Shown: positions 8,791 to 18,245 of the stretch, piece after piece | Layout: the number at the start of each line of letters is the position of its first letter | Numbering within the stretch: position 1 is the stretch's first letter | NCBI GenBank assembly: GCA_026014685.1 | Contig: JAOZHW010000005.1 | Location: forward strand, 62,001-126,000 | DNA: 64,000 bases | Origin: Candidatus Bathyarchaeota archaeon | GTDB lineage: Archaea > Thermoproteota > Bathyarchaeia > Bathyarchaeales > Bathycorpusculaceae | Direction: 5' to 3' | Made by a program: the position numbers and the translations under genes | Notes under the pieces: generated by a model | What the model saw: the letters and a program-made list of their open reading frames with translations, nothing else | Databases searched by the model: none | Told to the model about the DNA's origin: nothing

Positions 8791-8869
8791 ACCAAACACT
8801 CGATACCAGTGAATCGTTTGGCAAGAACAGCCAAGCACTGTTTTTGTCGAATAACAAGGAGAAAAGAAA

Positions 8870-11494
8870 ATGAAAAAGATAAGAAAAATCGCTCTTATCA
8901 CAACAACAATTTTATTCATATTCTCAATGATGACAACAACCTCAATCCCCCTCGTAAAATCAGCACTATTCCCAGGAGTCACCATCCCAGTTTGGGCCTA
9001 CCTGCAAGTAGTCCCAGACACAGTCGGCCTCGGTCAAAACGCTTTGATGGTCATGTGGATCGACAAACCCCCGCCAACCGCAAGCGGAATCTTAGGCGAT
9101 AGATGGATTAACATGAAAATTGAAATCACCAGACCAGACGGCAGTAAAGAAACCTTAGGTCCATTCATGTCCGACGACGCAGGCGGCTACACGGCAGTCT
9201 ACACCCCCACCCAATTAGGCACCTACACAGCGAAAATGACCTTCCCAGGTGAAGTCATGACTGGCGCACAAGGAAATCCAGGATTCAACAACAGCAACAG
9301 TGCATCCATAGGTGACGTATACGGTGCAGCCGAAAGCGCGCTTGTCTCATTCGAAGTTGTAAATGAACCATACACTACAATTCCCGAGAATCCTTTTCCA
9401 TCAGACTACTGGCAACACCCTGTACAAGCGTTCAATCATTGGTGGGCAGAATTTGCCGGTAACTGGTGGGGACTTGGAGATGTTGAATTTGCAAACACAG
9501 GTGGCTACACGTTTGCAGGATGTTTCAATCCCTACACCAAAGCAGTCTTAGCCCCTCACATCGTCTGGAAAGACACCGTTGTTCCAGGCTCCAACGTCGG
9601 CGGTCAACTCGGCGGAGAATTCGGCGGCATAGGCAACGCAGAAACCAACTACTACTCAGGCTTCCAATACCAACCTAAATTCGCCCCAATCATAATGAAC
9701 GGAATACTATACTACAACCTCAAACCAAACTATAACTCGCTCGATCAAGGTTTCACAGCCGTTGACTTAAGAACGGGCAAAACTCTTTGGACAAAGAACT
9801 ACGCCAACTATTTCTCGAATGGATCTCAGGACATACTGCTTTGCGGACAGATTTACATATACAAAACCATGAACACTTACGGCGGCCAAGCATACCTCTG
9901 GGCAACCAGAACCACAGCAGGAGTAACCTATCTAGATGTATTTGATGCAGCAACAGGCAACTACTGCTACAGCATCCAAGGCGGAGGCGGCAGCGGCTCA
10001 TTTGGTAGGCAGGAGTTCATGGGCGAAGACGGCAGCCTACTCCAACTATATCTAAGCACCGCTACGTACGGCGGAAAGAGTAGACAATACCTGAACCTAT
10101 GGAACTCAAGCCAATGCACAAACAAAGCCAACAGTCAATTCTTTAACTGGCAACAGAACGGCAACTACCAATATAACGACGGCATAATGTGGTCAACGCT
10201 ACTACCGAACCAAACAGCAAACGGTGATGCAATTCCCAACTGGATACTTAACGGTGCAGGTCACACAGTTTGGGATCCAGACTCCAACATGATTATATTG
10301 ACTACCAGCACGGGCATGTATGCATCATATGGCTGGAACCCAGGATGGGTAATGCATGTTGCAATCGATATGGACAACGGCCAGCAACAATGGATCAAAA
10401 ACATAACAAACACAGCTTTCGCAGCAACCATGGTTATGCCAGGAGCTTCAAACGGAACATTTGCAAGATACACCAAGGAGACCTTTACTTTTGACGGATT
10501 CAGTACAAAGACAGGCGAAAAAGTTTGGGGACCAACAGAACCAATGGTTAACCCTCTCGCATACTATGACCAAACCAGTGCAGTGTGCGCTTACGGAAAA
10601 CTCTACACATGGACTTTCGGAGGAGAAGTCTACTGCTTTGACATGACTAACGGCAAGAAAGTTTGGAACTGGAGTACAGGGGAAACAGCCGACACACCAT
10701 ATGGCGTTAACCCTCTTTGGATCATCGGCAACTATGAAGCCACAGTGGCAGATGGCGTCCTATACGTTGAAACAGGACACGACTATGGCCCACCATTATT
10801 CAGTGGCGCAAAAATCTATGCCCTTAACGCAACAACAGGCGAAAAACTTTGGGACATACTCAACTTTGCCAGCGGCTCAAGCCTGCCCGTCGTCTACGGC
10901 TACATGCTATCCTTCAACGCGTATGATAACTCAATCTATTGCTTTGGCAGAGGACAAACAGAAACAACCGTTGAAACGGCGCCAGTCATTAACAACAACG
11001 CAAAAATCATGATTACTGGAACAGTAACTGATCAGTCTCCAGGACAAACATGTCTAGGCATACCTGCTGCAGGTACACCCGCAATCTCTGACGACTCCAT
11101 GGCCAGATGGATGGAGTACCTCTACATGCAGTCACCTAAACCGACAAACGCTACAGGTGTTCCAGTTACGCTTTCATACGTTGACCCAAACAACAATTAC
11201 TACGTGATGGGAACAACCACAACCGATACGAACGGAAAATACTCTTACATATTCACCCCTGATGTTCCAGGGGTATATACAATAACTGCGTCCTTCGGCG
11301 GATCAAACTCCTACTTTAGCTCAGCCGCTCAAACTACAGTGGCATTTGACACACCAGCAGGTCCAACACCTCAACCAACAGCTGCACCACAAACATTAGC
11401 TGAAATGTACTTCATCCCCGTGTCCGTTGGCTTATTCATCGTCATAATCGTGATAGGCGCAGTACTGGCATTAATGATACGTAAACGACCATAA
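8870..11494 (+). CDS. Large secreted PQQ-type beta-propeller protein with C-terminal membrane anchor
   Basis: 874 residues from ATG 8870 with a strong AAGGAG site. Residues 1-32 are a signal peptide. Residues about 35-165 resemble an Ig-like domain. From about 250 to 705 there are repeated PQQ-like blades (for example AVDLRTGKTLW, DMTNGKKVWNWS, ALNATTGEKLWD). Residues about 720-825 form a second Ig/CarboxypepD_reg-like domain. A Pro/Thr linker, a membrane helix (FIPVSVGLFIVIIVIGAVLA) and a basic RKRP tail follow. The protein should be displayed outside the cell. PQQ-type propellers serve as dehydrogenase cores or protein-binding scaffolds; no catalytic partner lies next to it, so a surface adhesion or binding role is inferred. 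Confidence 0.85.
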   Translation: MKKIRKIALITTTILFIFSMMTTTSIPLVKSALFPGVTIPVWAYLQVVPDTVGLGQNALMVMWIDKPPPTASGILGDRWINMKIEITRPDGSKETLGPFMSDDAGGYTAVYTPTQLGTYTAKMTFPGEVMTGAQGNPGFNNSNSASIGDVYGAAESALVSFEVVNEPYTTIPENPFPSDYWQHPVQAFNHWWAEFAGNWWGLGDVEFANTGGYTFAGCFNPYTKAVLAPHIVWKDTVVPGSNVGGQLGGEFGGIGNAETNYYSGFQYQPKFAPIIMNGILYYNLKPNYNSLDQGFTAVDLRTGKTLWTKNYANYFSNGSQDILLCGQIYIYKTMNTYGGQAYLWATRTTAGVTYLDVFDAATGNYCYSIQGGGGSGSFGRQEFMGEDGSLLQLYLSTATYGGKSRQYLNLWNSSQCTNKANSQFFNWQQNGNYQYNDGIMWSTLLPNQTANGDAIPNWILNGAGHTVWDPDSNMIILTTSTGMYASYGWNPGWVMHVAIDMDNGQQQWIKNITNTAFAATMVMPGASNGTFARYTKETFTFDGFSTKTGEKVWGPTEPMVNPLAYYDQTSAVCAYGKLYTWTFGGEVYCFDMTNGKKVWNWSTGETADTPYGVNPLWIIGNYEATVADGVLYVETGHDYGPPLFSGAKIYALNATTGEKLWDILNFASGSSLPVVYGYMLSFNAYDNSIYCFGRGQTETTVETAPVINNNAKIMITGTVTDQSPGQTCLGIPAAGTPAISDDSMARWMEYLYMQSPKPTNATGVPVTLSYVDPNNNYYVMGTTTTDTNGKYSYIFTPDVPGVYTITASFGGSNSYFSSAAQTTVAFDTPAGPTPQPTAAPQTLAEMYFIPVSVGLFIVIIVIGAVLALMIRKRP

Positions 11495-11500
11495 ACTGAG

Positions 11501-11532
11501 AAAAAAACTCTCCCTATTTTTTCTTTTTTTGG
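11501..11532 (+). terminator. T-rich terminator after the propeller gene
   Basis: The stop at 11492-11494 is followed by CTCTCCCTATTTTTTC and another run of seven T. Archaeal RNA polymerase terminates on such T tracts without needing a hairpin. A second run of ten T (11540-11551) reaches the end of the convergent gene. Confidence 0.6.
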
Positions 11533-11548
11533 ATGCTAAAGTTTTTTT

Positions 11549-11773
11549 TTACTGTTTTAGGCGCCATCTGAGTTGTACCTGAACCCTCTTAACCAGACCT
11601 CGCCGCTCAAGCGACCGTAAACTCCGACTAACCGAAGAATATTCATGTGATTGGTACTCTACTATTCTGCCGAAGATGGTTTCAGCTAGTTCTTTGGTTG
11701 TCATTTCAGGTTTTATTTCTAGATATTTCAAAATTAGCTGCTGATTTCTCGACAAGGGTTTCGTTTCTATCAC
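11549..11773 (-). CDS. Winged-helix DNA-binding protein, small
   Basis: 74 residues from GTG 11773. The order is a helix (RNQQLILKYLEIKP), a turn into a second helix (TTKELAETIF), then a recognition helix and wing (SSVSRSLRSLERRGLVKRVQV). This is a MarR/BlaI-like winged-helix core with no effector domain. It probably acts as a small transcription regulator binding DNA as a dimer. It is convergent with the propeller gene and stands alone, so its target cannot be read from context. Confidence 0.75.
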   Translation of the reverse strand: MIETKPLSRNQQLILKYLEIKPEMTTKELAETIFGRIVEYQSHEYSSVSRSLRSLERRGLVKRVQVQLRWRLKQ

Positions 11774-12080
11774 TAAAATGATTAGAAAACGCTAATTGTT
11801 TATAGCTTTTATTTCGCCACCGACAACAAATCCACAGACGCCACGAATTAGATGTCTCAGAGTCACTGCAGAACCACATGAAAGTGAATTGTATATTCTA
11901 TAAATAAGGGCGGCGAGGTAGCGGCAAAGTAGAAATGTACCTCCAGCTATTGAGGATACGTTTTCGTTTGCGACTTTAAATAAGATGAGTTAGTCACCAC
12001 AGAGGCACACATCAGGGTTTTCCCCCAAGGTTTTTAAAACACAAAAGATTCCTTTTTAATCGACAAAAATCAGCGCAGGA
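11774..12080. other. Intergenic region with a degenerate copy of the G-rich repeat
   Basis: About 300 bases between the small winged-helix gene and the beta-CASP nuclease gene, which point away from each other. It holds the degenerate fourth copy of the TATA/G-rich element (11897-11930). A second promoter-like GACTTTAAATAAG near 11974 may serve the nuclease gene. No other structure seen. Confidence 0.6.
11897..11930 (+). repeat. TATA/G-rich intergenic repeat, degenerate copy
   Basis: Reads TATAAATAAGGGCGGCGAGG followed by TAGCGGCAAAG. It matches the copy at 17704-17744 through the TATA box, the GGG run and GGTAGCGGCA, but lacks the GAGACGTCGCGTG end. It is therefore either a decayed copy or a promoter sharing only the left half of the element. 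Confidence 0.5.
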
Positions 12081-13346
12081 TTGGTTTTGTTGCAAGTCAA
12101 GTTTTTAGGCGGCGCAAGAGAAGTAGGCAGAATCGGAATAAGCGTAAAAACCGCAAAAACACAGGTCGTTATCGATTATGGGGTAATGCTTGACAACGAA
12201 CCTGGTTTTCCGATGCATGTGCCACCCAAAGATGTGGACGCTCTCATTCTAACTCACAGTCACCTGGACCACTCTGGTGCACTGCCAATTTTTTACATAA
12301 ATGACCAAATCCCGCTCTACACTAACAAGCTAAATTTGGAGCTTTCACAACTGCTCATCCAAGACTTCATCCACCTCTCCAGTTACTATCTCCCGTTTGA
12401 GTACCTTGAGCTTAAAACCATGATGCGCAACAACCACCACCTAGAATTCGGCGAAGCACAAACCGTCGGCGACATGAAAATAACTCTCTTAAACGCGGGG
12501 CACACACCTGGCAGCGCATCAGTACTCATCGAGGCAGAAGGTAAACGCTTCCTATACACGGGGGACTTCAACACTGAAGAAAGCAAACTCCTTTCAGGCG
12601 CGTCGATGGATTACGGCGACTTAGACGCAGTTGCAATCGAAAGTACATACGCCGACGCTGACCACACACCGCGACCTGATCTTGAGCGCCAATTCGTAGA
12701 AGCATGCAACGCAGTCGTTGAAGTCGGCGGTACCGTGCTTGTACCAAGCTTCGGTGTTGGACGCGCTCAAGAAATCGCCTGTGTACTTGCTGCAAGCCAC
12801 TTCGAACACCCCATCGTGTTAGATGGCATGGCAAGAGAAGCCAGCAGAGTCGTAATGAACTACAAAGAATTCCTCAAAGACCCCCGCCTCTTCATGAACG
12901 CCATGCACAGTTGCGATTGGATAGACGGGTGGAGAGACCGAAGAAAAGCCCTCAAAACCCCCTGCGTTATAATCTCAACCGCAGGCATGCTCAAAGGCGG
13001 ACCAGCAGCCTTCTATCTCTCTAAACTTGGTAAGAAAGCCATAAACGCTGTTTACCTTGTCAGTTACCAAATCCCAGGTACACCTGGACGTGAACTCATG
13101 GAAAAAGGCGTCTGCACTATTGATGGAAAAATCAGAAAAATCAAAGCAGCATACCGCCACTTCGACTTCAGTAGCCACTGCGGCGCCAGCAAACTAAAAC
13201 AAGCCTTAACTAAACTTGGCGGAAAACCAAAAGTTTACGCCGTTCATGGCGCAGAAGGCAATTGTGAACTCTTCGCCAACTGGGCAAAAACTGAGTTGGG
13301 GTTGGATGCAGTTGCACCGCGTACTGGGGAAACCTATACTGTTTAG
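12081..13346 (+). CDS. Beta-CASP metallo-beta-lactamase ribonuclease (aCPSF2-like)
   Basis: 421 residues. The metallo-beta-lactamase part has the zinc motif HSHLDHSGALP (His59, His61, Asp63, His64), NAGHTPGS and YTGDFN. The beta-CASP part has ESTYADADH, FGVGRAQE, HFDFSSHCG and a final VHGAEGN, the motifs of RNA-cleaving members. There is no N-terminal KH pair, so it belongs with the short archaeal type (aCPSF2) rather than the termination factor aCPSF1/FttA. Expected role: endo- and/or 5'-3' exoribonuclease in RNA turnover or end processing. Start is TTG; three in-frame TTG codons occur within ten bases (12081, 12087, 12090), and the AGGA just before favours 12087 or 12090. Confidence 0.9.
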   Translation: MVLLQVKFLGGAREVGRIGISVKTAKTQVVIDYGVMLDNEPGFPMHVPPKDVDALILTHSHLDHSGALPIFYINDQIPLYTNKLNLELSQLLIQDFIHLSSYYLPFEYLELKTMMRNNHHLEFGEAQTVGDMKITLLNAGHTPGSASVLIEAEGKRFLYTGDFNTEESKLLSGASMDYGDLDAVAIESTYADADHTPRPDLERQFVEACNAVVEVGGTVLVPSFGVGRAQEIACVLAASHFEHPIVLDGMAREASRVVMNYKEFLKDPRLFMNAMHSCDWIDGWRDRRKALKTPCVIISTAGMLKGGPAAFYLSKLGKKAINAVYLVSYQIPGTPGRELMEKGVCTIDGKIRKIKAAYRHFDFSSHCGASKLKQALTKLGGKPKVYAVHGAEGNCELFANWAKTELGLDAVAPRTGETYTV

Positions 13347-13354
13347 GTGAAATT

Positions 13355-13915
13355 TTGAAGATAGGTATTTTGGGAATTGGACAAATCTCGCCTAACTTGT
13401 TAAGTGAGGTTTCTAGAGGTTTAGTTGAGGTTTTTCCAGATTCAACCTGCAAAGTGGTAAAAGATTTTTTAGCGGTTCCAGAAGAAGCACTTAACAAAAA
13501 ACGTAACCAGTGCAACTCAACAGTTATTTTAGCAGACATCCAAAATTTTACTTTTAACCAGAAAGAGTTCCATCGAGTTTTAGGTATAGTCGACGTCGAC
13601 GTTTATGCTTCAGGGCTGAACTATGTTTTTGGCGAAGCATACCTTTCCGGCCCCGCAGGGTTGATTTCTCTTTGTCGGCTCAAGCCTGAATTCTACGGAG
13701 AAGAACCTGATTCAGGAGCATTCAAATTGCGGATACTAAAAGAAGCCGTACACGAATTGGGACACACACTAGGTTTACAGCACTGCACCCATGCCTACTG
13801 TGTCATGCGTTTTTCTAATTCCATTTTTGACGTGGACAAAAAACAAACCTTATTGTGCGACCAATGCTATCTAACAGCATCACTGGCCATAAACCGAATG
13901 GACCGACAGCCATGA
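13355..13915 (+). CDS. amzA: Archaemetzincin
   Basis: 186 residues from TTG 13355 with GGTGA five bases upstream. The zinc protease signature is complete: HELGHTLGLQH (His133, Glu134, His137, His143), then Cys144, Cys149, Met151 (the Met-turn), and CDQC (Cys168, Cys171) forming the second, structural zinc site. This matches the archaemetzincin (AmzA/AMZ) family pattern. It is a cytoplasmic metallopeptidase with no signal peptide; natural substrates in archaea are not established. It starts eight bases after the nuclease gene and its stop overlaps the start of the presenilin-like gene by ATGA, so the three are one transcription unit. Confidence 0.95.
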   Translation: MKIGILGIGQISPNLLSEVSRGLVEVFPDSTCKVVKDFLAVPEEALNKKRNQCNSTVILADIQNFTFNQKEFHRVLGIVDVDVYASGLNYVFGEAYLSGPAGLISLCRLKPEFYGEEPDSGAFKLRILKEAVHELGHTLGLQHCTHAYCVMRFSNSIFDVDKKQTLLCDQCYLTASLAINRMDRQP

Positions 13916-14793
13916 CACAACCAACCACTACAGAAGAAACCAAAAACACATCGGTAGACACCTTCAAATTCGAAGTCATCTACCTCCTTCCGGTCTTAGC
14001 AAGTATGCTCTTCGGCTTAGCATGCTCGCTTGTTCTTCTCCCGCAATCAACCCCCGTTGTTCCGGTGACGCCAATTCCACAAGACACTCCTGGTGCAGAT
14101 TGGGGCAACGCCTTCTACTTTGTCGGGCTCATAGCCATAAGCGCCACAGTGTTCTACATACTGCTTAAACGCAAAAACAAACGCATAATAAAAGGGCTAA
14201 TCGTCCTCGCATTAACCACGGCAGCGATGCTACTCTCGCTGGTGTACCTCACTGCATTAACTGCATATTTGCCCTTCTTAGCGGATTGGCTAATAATCCT
14301 TCCTCTCGTCGTAGCTTTTACGGTGCTCTTTGATTTGGCGATATTCCGTTTCGGAAGTACCGCTCGCAACGTCGCAGTGATTCTTGTCGGTGGCGCCTTA
14401 GGTATGTTTTTTGGCTACAACATTGCAGGAATTTCACTTTGGAGTGCGGTGTTGATTTTAGTTTTCTTGGCGGTTTATGACATTTTCGCTGTTTACAGGG
14501 GTCCTGTGGGTAAAATTGCCCAGTCAGGTTTAGATCAACTGCAGGGGTTAAGCTTCTCGTTCAAAGATATCCAGATGGGATTGGGCGATTTAGTCTTCTA
14601 CTCGATGCTCACAGGCGCCATGATCTTTGGATTCCCCACTAGTTTTCTGCCAGTTTTTGCTTCCATTATCGGAATCGTGGCAGGGTCTGTAATAACTTTT
14701 TACATGCTGGAGAAGAAGGGGCTTTTTCCAGGGTTACCATTTCCTATCTTTTTAGGGCTGACTTTAGGGTTAGGTGTGGGCTTTCTACTCTAA
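13912..14793 (+). CDS. Presenilin / signal-peptide-peptidase-like intramembrane aspartyl protease
   Basis: 293 residues from ATG 13912, which overlaps the archaemetzincin stop. The longer upstream extension of the frame is discarded because it would lie inside that gene. There are about nine hydrophobic segments. The two catalytic motifs are AVYDIFAVY (Asp190) and MGLGDLVFY (Gly223-x-Gly225-Asp226), the YD and GxGD pair of family A22. The usual C-terminal PAL motif is replaced by a GLPFPIFLG segment at the matching place. These enzymes cleave transmembrane peptides within the membrane. Co-translation with a soluble metallopeptidase suggests linked membrane-protein proteolysis, which is an inference. 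Confidence 0.9.
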   Translation: MTQPTTTEETKNTSVDTFKFEVIYLLPVLASMLFGLACSLVLLPQSTPVVPVTPIPQDTPGADWGNAFYFVGLIAISATVFYILLKRKNKRIIKGLIVLALTTAAMLLSLVYLTALTAYLPFLADWLIILPLVVAFTVLFDLAIFRFGSTARNVAVILVGGALGMFFGYNIAGISLWSAVLILVFLAVYDIFAVYRGPVGKIAQSGLDQLQGLSFSFKDIQMGLGDLVFYSMLTGAMIFGFPTSFLPVFASIIGIVAGSVITFYMLEKKGLFPGLPFPIFLGLTLGLGVGFLL

Positions 14794-14875
14794 GCTAACA
14801 ATAAACTACCAAAAAATTTTGGCCAATCGCACGGTAACTGCGAAAAAAGTTTGAGGTTTAAATGAAAAAATAAGA

Positions 14876-15346
14876 TTAGCTGGTGCCTTTGATGGATATT
14901 TGCACGCTAAAGTCTGTGATATCAATGATGCTTGATGAGACTGTTAAGGTCAGGGTTGCTTGGGTCGATTGTCCAGGTGCAAGTGTGGTGCCTTCCTTGT
15001 TCCATGTAACCGTTATGGGACCGTTTGCATTGGTTGGGCTCCAATTTAGGGAAGTCATGTTCAAGGTAAGCGAAACACCGCTACCAGTGTTCTTTATATA
15101 AACAGTTTTAGTAGTCGAAGCCCCAGGTGTTAAACTGCCCCAACTAAATGAGGAAATCGAATTCGTGCAGGCACTATCAGAATAAACCCCCAAATTTGCA
15201 GAAACCGTAATAGACCCAGAAGAATTGAGTGTTTGACTGGTAGAGATGGCGGCATAAGTCGTAGAGGCTAGCAAAACTGCAGTTAAAGTTAATGCTGTGA
15301 GTGAAAGGATTGCTTTTTTGTTTTTGTTTACATCCATAGCCATCAC
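14876..15346 (-). CDS. Secreted beta-sandwich protein
   Basis: 156 residues. Residues 1-33 are a signal peptide with basic start (KNKK), a Leu/Ala/Thr core and a probable cleavage near TYAAIS. The mature part is Ser/Thr-rich and beta-stranded: GSITVSANLGVYSD, WGSLTPGASTTKTVYIKN and LAPGQSTQATLTL. This is the shape of archaeal surface or camelysin-like beta-sandwich proteins. It has two cysteine-free halves apart from one early Cys and no membrane anchor, so it may be released or part of the cell surface. No partner lies nearby. Confidence 0.8.
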   Translation of the reverse strand: MMAMDVNKNKKAILSLTALTLTAVLLASTTYAAISTSQTLNSSGSITVSANLGVYSDSACTNSISSFSWGSLTPGASTTKTVYIKNTGSGVSLTLNMTSLNWSPTNANGPITVTWNKEGTTLAPGQSTQATLTLTVSSSIIDITDFSVQISIKGTS

Positions 15347-15574
15347 ATATATTGAGTGTTAATACTCAATTCGTCGTTTGATTGTTTAAAAGCATTTTCT
15401 TTTTTCCATGGAAAAACGTGATGTGTCGTACGAAAATACAGATCCATAAGATATAGTCTACATTCAGAAAGAATTTTTGAAATAATCAGAGTTGATCGTT
15501 CATGCGAGGGTGTTAGTTTTGCTTAGGAATAGTTTTTTTAGTCCTTGACTATCTTATTTTCGCGTTGTGAGTTT

Positions 15575-16615
15575 ATGGAAGATGCAGAAGTTTGGGTTCC
15601 AGCCGACGGCGACACATTCGTCACTGTAGACGGCTTTATCATGAATACATTAGGCTACGAGCACCCCGACGACAGGGTTTTTGCGTTTTTAAAGTACATC
15701 CCTGCAAAATACAAGGATCTATTTAACGTGGAAATGCTTCAGCGGACCTGGAAATTCGGCTCAAACCCACTCACCAGTCAGCTTTTCCGGGCCGAGAAAC
15801 TCTACACGGCCAAAAACTACCAAACTTTTCTTGAGGCTTTCCGCAAAAACTTCCCAAACTACCTCTACTACGACCAAACACGAGGCAAAGAACTCATCAC
15901 TGCACCGCTTGACAGAATAGAGCAGGTGTTTGTTCCAAAAGACCGCTTGGTCTGGCTTCAAAACCTCAAAAACCCCGATGATTTCCAGAAGATGGCCCTC
16001 GAAGTAATCGACCTGATCCATAAAGAGTCAGGTGTTCCCTACCACGATTTAGGGCTGCATGGCTCGACGGCGTTGGAGATGCATGCCCCCGAATCAGACA
16101 TAGACTTCGTCGTGTACGGCACAGAAAACTTTCGCCGCGTCGAACAAACCCTCCAAATCCTCGCCAACCAAGGCGTAGTCAGCTACATCGCGGGCAACCG
16201 CATAGAAGCCGCACGCCACTTCGTCGGCAAATACAAAGGCAAAATCTGGATGTACAACGCCACCAAGAAACCCGAGGAAATCAAAGGCAAATACGGCGAC
16301 TACACCTACACGGCATTGGCGCCCGTACGGTTTTCTGCAACAGTTTGCGACGATACCGAAACCATGTATCGCCCCGCAGTGTACAAAATCAGCAACTACC
16401 AACCCCTAGACCCCCAATCCGAACTCCCGCTAGAACAAATTCCTATACAGGTCACCTCAAACATCGGTTGCTACCGAAACGTCGCGCGAGCAGGTCAGCG
16501 CATCAAGGTTGCAGGCACCTTAGAAAAAGTTCAATCAACAAGAGACAATTCAGCCTTCTATCAAGTTGTCGTTGGAACAGCTACTTCAGAAGAAGAATAC
16601 ATATGGCCCACCTAA
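15575..16615 (+). CDS. Predicted nucleotidyltransferase (COG2413-like), first of a pair
   Basis: 346 residues from ATG 15575; an upstream TTG-initiated extension has no support. The central part has [19 protein letters not shown], the GS(x)nDxD motif of the Pol-beta-type nucleotidyltransferase fold; the metal-binding aspartates are in SDIDF. A basic, aromatic N-terminal region precedes it and the C-terminus looks like an OB-type strand set ([10 protein letters not shown] to FYQVVVG). The fold transfers NMP to RNA, protein or small molecules; the substrate is unknown. It overlaps the next gene, a clear paralogue, by 13 bases. Confidence 0.85.
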   Translation: MEDAEVWVPADGDTFVTVDGFIMNTLGYEHPDDRVFAFLKYIPAKYKDLFNVEMLQRTWKFGSNPLTSQLFRAEKLYTAKNYQTFLEAFRKNFPNYLYYDQTRGKELITAPLDRIEQVFVPKDRLVWLQNLKNPDDFQKMALEVIDLIHKESGVPYHDLGLHGSTALEMHAPESDIDFVVYGTENFRRVEQTLQILANQGVVSYIAGNRIEAARHFVGKYKGKIWMYNATKKPEEIKGKYGDYTYTALAPVRFSATVCDDTETMYRPAVYKISNYQPLDPQSELPLEQIPIQVTSNIGCYRNVARAGQRIKVAGTLEKVQSTRDNSAFYQVVVGTATSEEEYIWPT

Positions 16616-17676
16616 AACTACGCGACCGCGACGCCATCCAAGGAGCAGAAGGAATAATTTTCCGTGTTTTCGGCTACAGCCACCCAGCCAACGCCTATCT
16701 CTGTGACGCGGAATATGCCAGCAGCAAAATTTTTAGTTCCGCTGATCCGCGTGCACCACGTGAAGGGCGAAGTGAACTTTTCTACAAATTCTACAACGAT
16801 GAAGGCATGAAACTCGTTGCTAAAAAGTATCCGCAGTACCTTGTTAATCATGAGATGCTTGGGTTGAAACTGGTGGGTGTCCCAAAAGAGCTTATTGCTG
16901 AAGCACGGCAACCGCAGCCCCGATTGCAGGAACTACTGAAGAAAGGAGCGACTGACCCGCTACTGGCAGCAATGGAGCGCGTGCTTGAAGTTGCAACAAA
17001 CAAATCAGGAGTACCAAACGGCAGTTTCGGCGTTTTTGGCTCCATGTTACATGGTTTTCATCACCCAAAATACAGCGACATAGACTTCACAATCTATGGT
17101 AAAGAAGAAAACCGCAAAATCCGCGAAGTCAACTCAGAATTGTATGCTGACCCAACCTCTGGATTAACAAACGAATTTGCTTCAAAGGACTCCATGAAGG
17201 GCAAGCGATGGCTCTTCCAAAACTTTTCCGTCGAGGATTTTGTTTGGCATCAACGCCGCAAATACATCTATGGACTCTTCGACGACCGCAAACACAGTGG
17301 CAGAATCATAAAAGCGGAATTTGAACCAGTCAAAGCATGGAGCGAAATCAAAAACGAATACGACCCAAACGCACGCATACTGCAGAAAGGCTGGGTGAAA
17401 CTAAGAGCACGGGTCACAGCAGACGATGATGGACCCTTTATTCCCTCGGTCTACGGCATTGAACCCTTAGAAGTCCTCAGTGGCCCCACAGAAGCCCTCG
17501 AAGTCGTCCGAGTTTTCAGTTACATGGAAGAGTTCCGCCAGCAAGTCCAACGCGACGAAACAATCATTGTTGAAGGGAACCTTGAAGAAGTGACATCGTC
17601 CAAAGGAAGTTTTCTGCAGGTGACGCTTACCTATTGTCCACGCTATTACGAGCAGGTTCTAAAAGCGCTACATTAA
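16603..17676 (+). CDS. Predicted nucleotidyltransferase (COG2413-like), second of a pair
   Basis: 357 residues from ATG 16603; the frame is open upstream but overlaps the first paralogue. It has [10 protein letters not shown] and [10 protein letters not shown], the same GS...DxD nucleotidyltransferase core, and a similar C-terminal strand region ([18 protein letters not shown]). N-terminal halves also correspond ([14 protein letters not shown] versus [14 protein letters not shown]). The two overlapping genes probably arose by duplication and, being translationally coupled, may form a heterodimer. Both keep the catalytic residues. Function of the family is not established. Confidence 0.85.
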   Translation: MAHLKLRDRDAIQGAEGIIFRVFGYSHPANAYLCDAEYASSKIFSSADPRAPREGRSELFYKFYNDEGMKLVAKKYPQYLVNHEMLGLKLVGVPKELIAEARQPQPRLQELLKKGATDPLLAAMERVLEVATNKSGVPNGSFGVFGSMLHGFHHPKYSDIDFTIYGKEENRKIREVNSELYADPTSGLTNEFASKDSMKGKRWLFQNFSVEDFVWHQRRKYIYGLFDDRKHSGRIIKAEFEPVKAWSEIKNEYDPNARILQKGWVKLRARVTADDDGPFIPSVYGIEPLEVLSGPTEALEVVRVFSYMEEFRQQVQRDETIIVEGNLEEVTSSKGSFLQVTLTYCPRYYEQVLKALH

Positions 17677-17703
17677 CGTGAACTTTTTCTTTCATGTTGA
17701 AAC

Positions 17704-17744
17704 CACGCGACGTCTCTGCCGCTACCTCCCCTCCCTTATTTAAA
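17704..17744 (-). repeat. TATA/G-rich intergenic repeat, copy 2
   Basis: Read on the minus strand: TTTAAATAAGGGAGGGGAGG then TAGCGGCAGAGACGTCGCGTG, 41 bases. It differs from the 36212 copy at only a few positions. A TATA box at its left end would put a transcript start inside the GAGACGTCGCGTG end, pointing into the 3' end of the nucleotidyltransferase gene as antisense. Confidence 0.7.
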
Positions 17745-17816
17745 GAAGTTACAATGTGTCGAGAAAACTGTGGTTTGCTTTGAACAGAAGAATCAAGTTA
17801 CCATTTGATAGGTTAT

Positions 17817-18197
17817 TTAAGAATCCGTGCTCATTTTTGAGGCAGATTTCTTTTTCTTGCCTTCAGGTTTTTTTAAGACACCCGCCAATACGCCGATAAA
17901 TTGTTCTATGCGGTCCCTTGTCTTGCCAAAATCCACCATCGACGTAATCGTGGTAACAGGTGTCTCAGCGGTTAAAAACATGCGCGATTTTTCTTCCGCA
18001 GCCACCAACTCTACCTCTATGATCGTGCTATAAGAGAGGAAGCCGCCTTTAGTCTTCAACTTCGCCTTGTGGGTGGAGTCATCTTTTTCTTGAATAGTCC
18101 ACTCTAAGGCTTTAACTGCCTGCGGGATCGCTGCCCAAACCTTCTCCAGCGGATAATCAACTTCTAGTTTTTCTTTTTCGTCGCGTGTGTATGCCAT
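17817..18197 (-). CDS. SRPBCC-like small protein, hypothetical
   Basis: 126 residues from ATG 18197. The N-terminal half (LEVDYPLEKVWAAIPQAVKAL, then a strand-rich part with AKLKTKGGF and TIIEVELV) resembles the START/SRPBCC or DUF1499-type fold, where a helix-grip cavity binds a hydrophobic ligand. A helix follows (DRIEQFIGVLAGVL), and the tail is a Lys/Ser-rich disordered segment. Cytoplasmic. Family assignment is tentative and no ligand can be named. Confidence 0.75.
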   Translation of the reverse strand: MAYTRDEKEKLEVDYPLEKVWAAIPQAVKALEWTIQEKDDSTHKAKLKTKGGFLSYSTIIEVELVAAEEKSRMFLTAETPVTTITSMVDFGKTRDRIEQFIGVLAGVLKKPEGKKKKSASKMSTDS

Positions 18198-18245
18198 GAT
18201 GATTCACTGGTGTGTTTCTAGATGCAGCCGTTTTTATTTAAATGC

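Noticed and set aside
7990-12015. Shared 12-base CCTCTGTGGTGA near 8005 and its reverse complement near 11995
   Set aside because: A match this short is expected by chance in 64 kb and flanks do not extend it.
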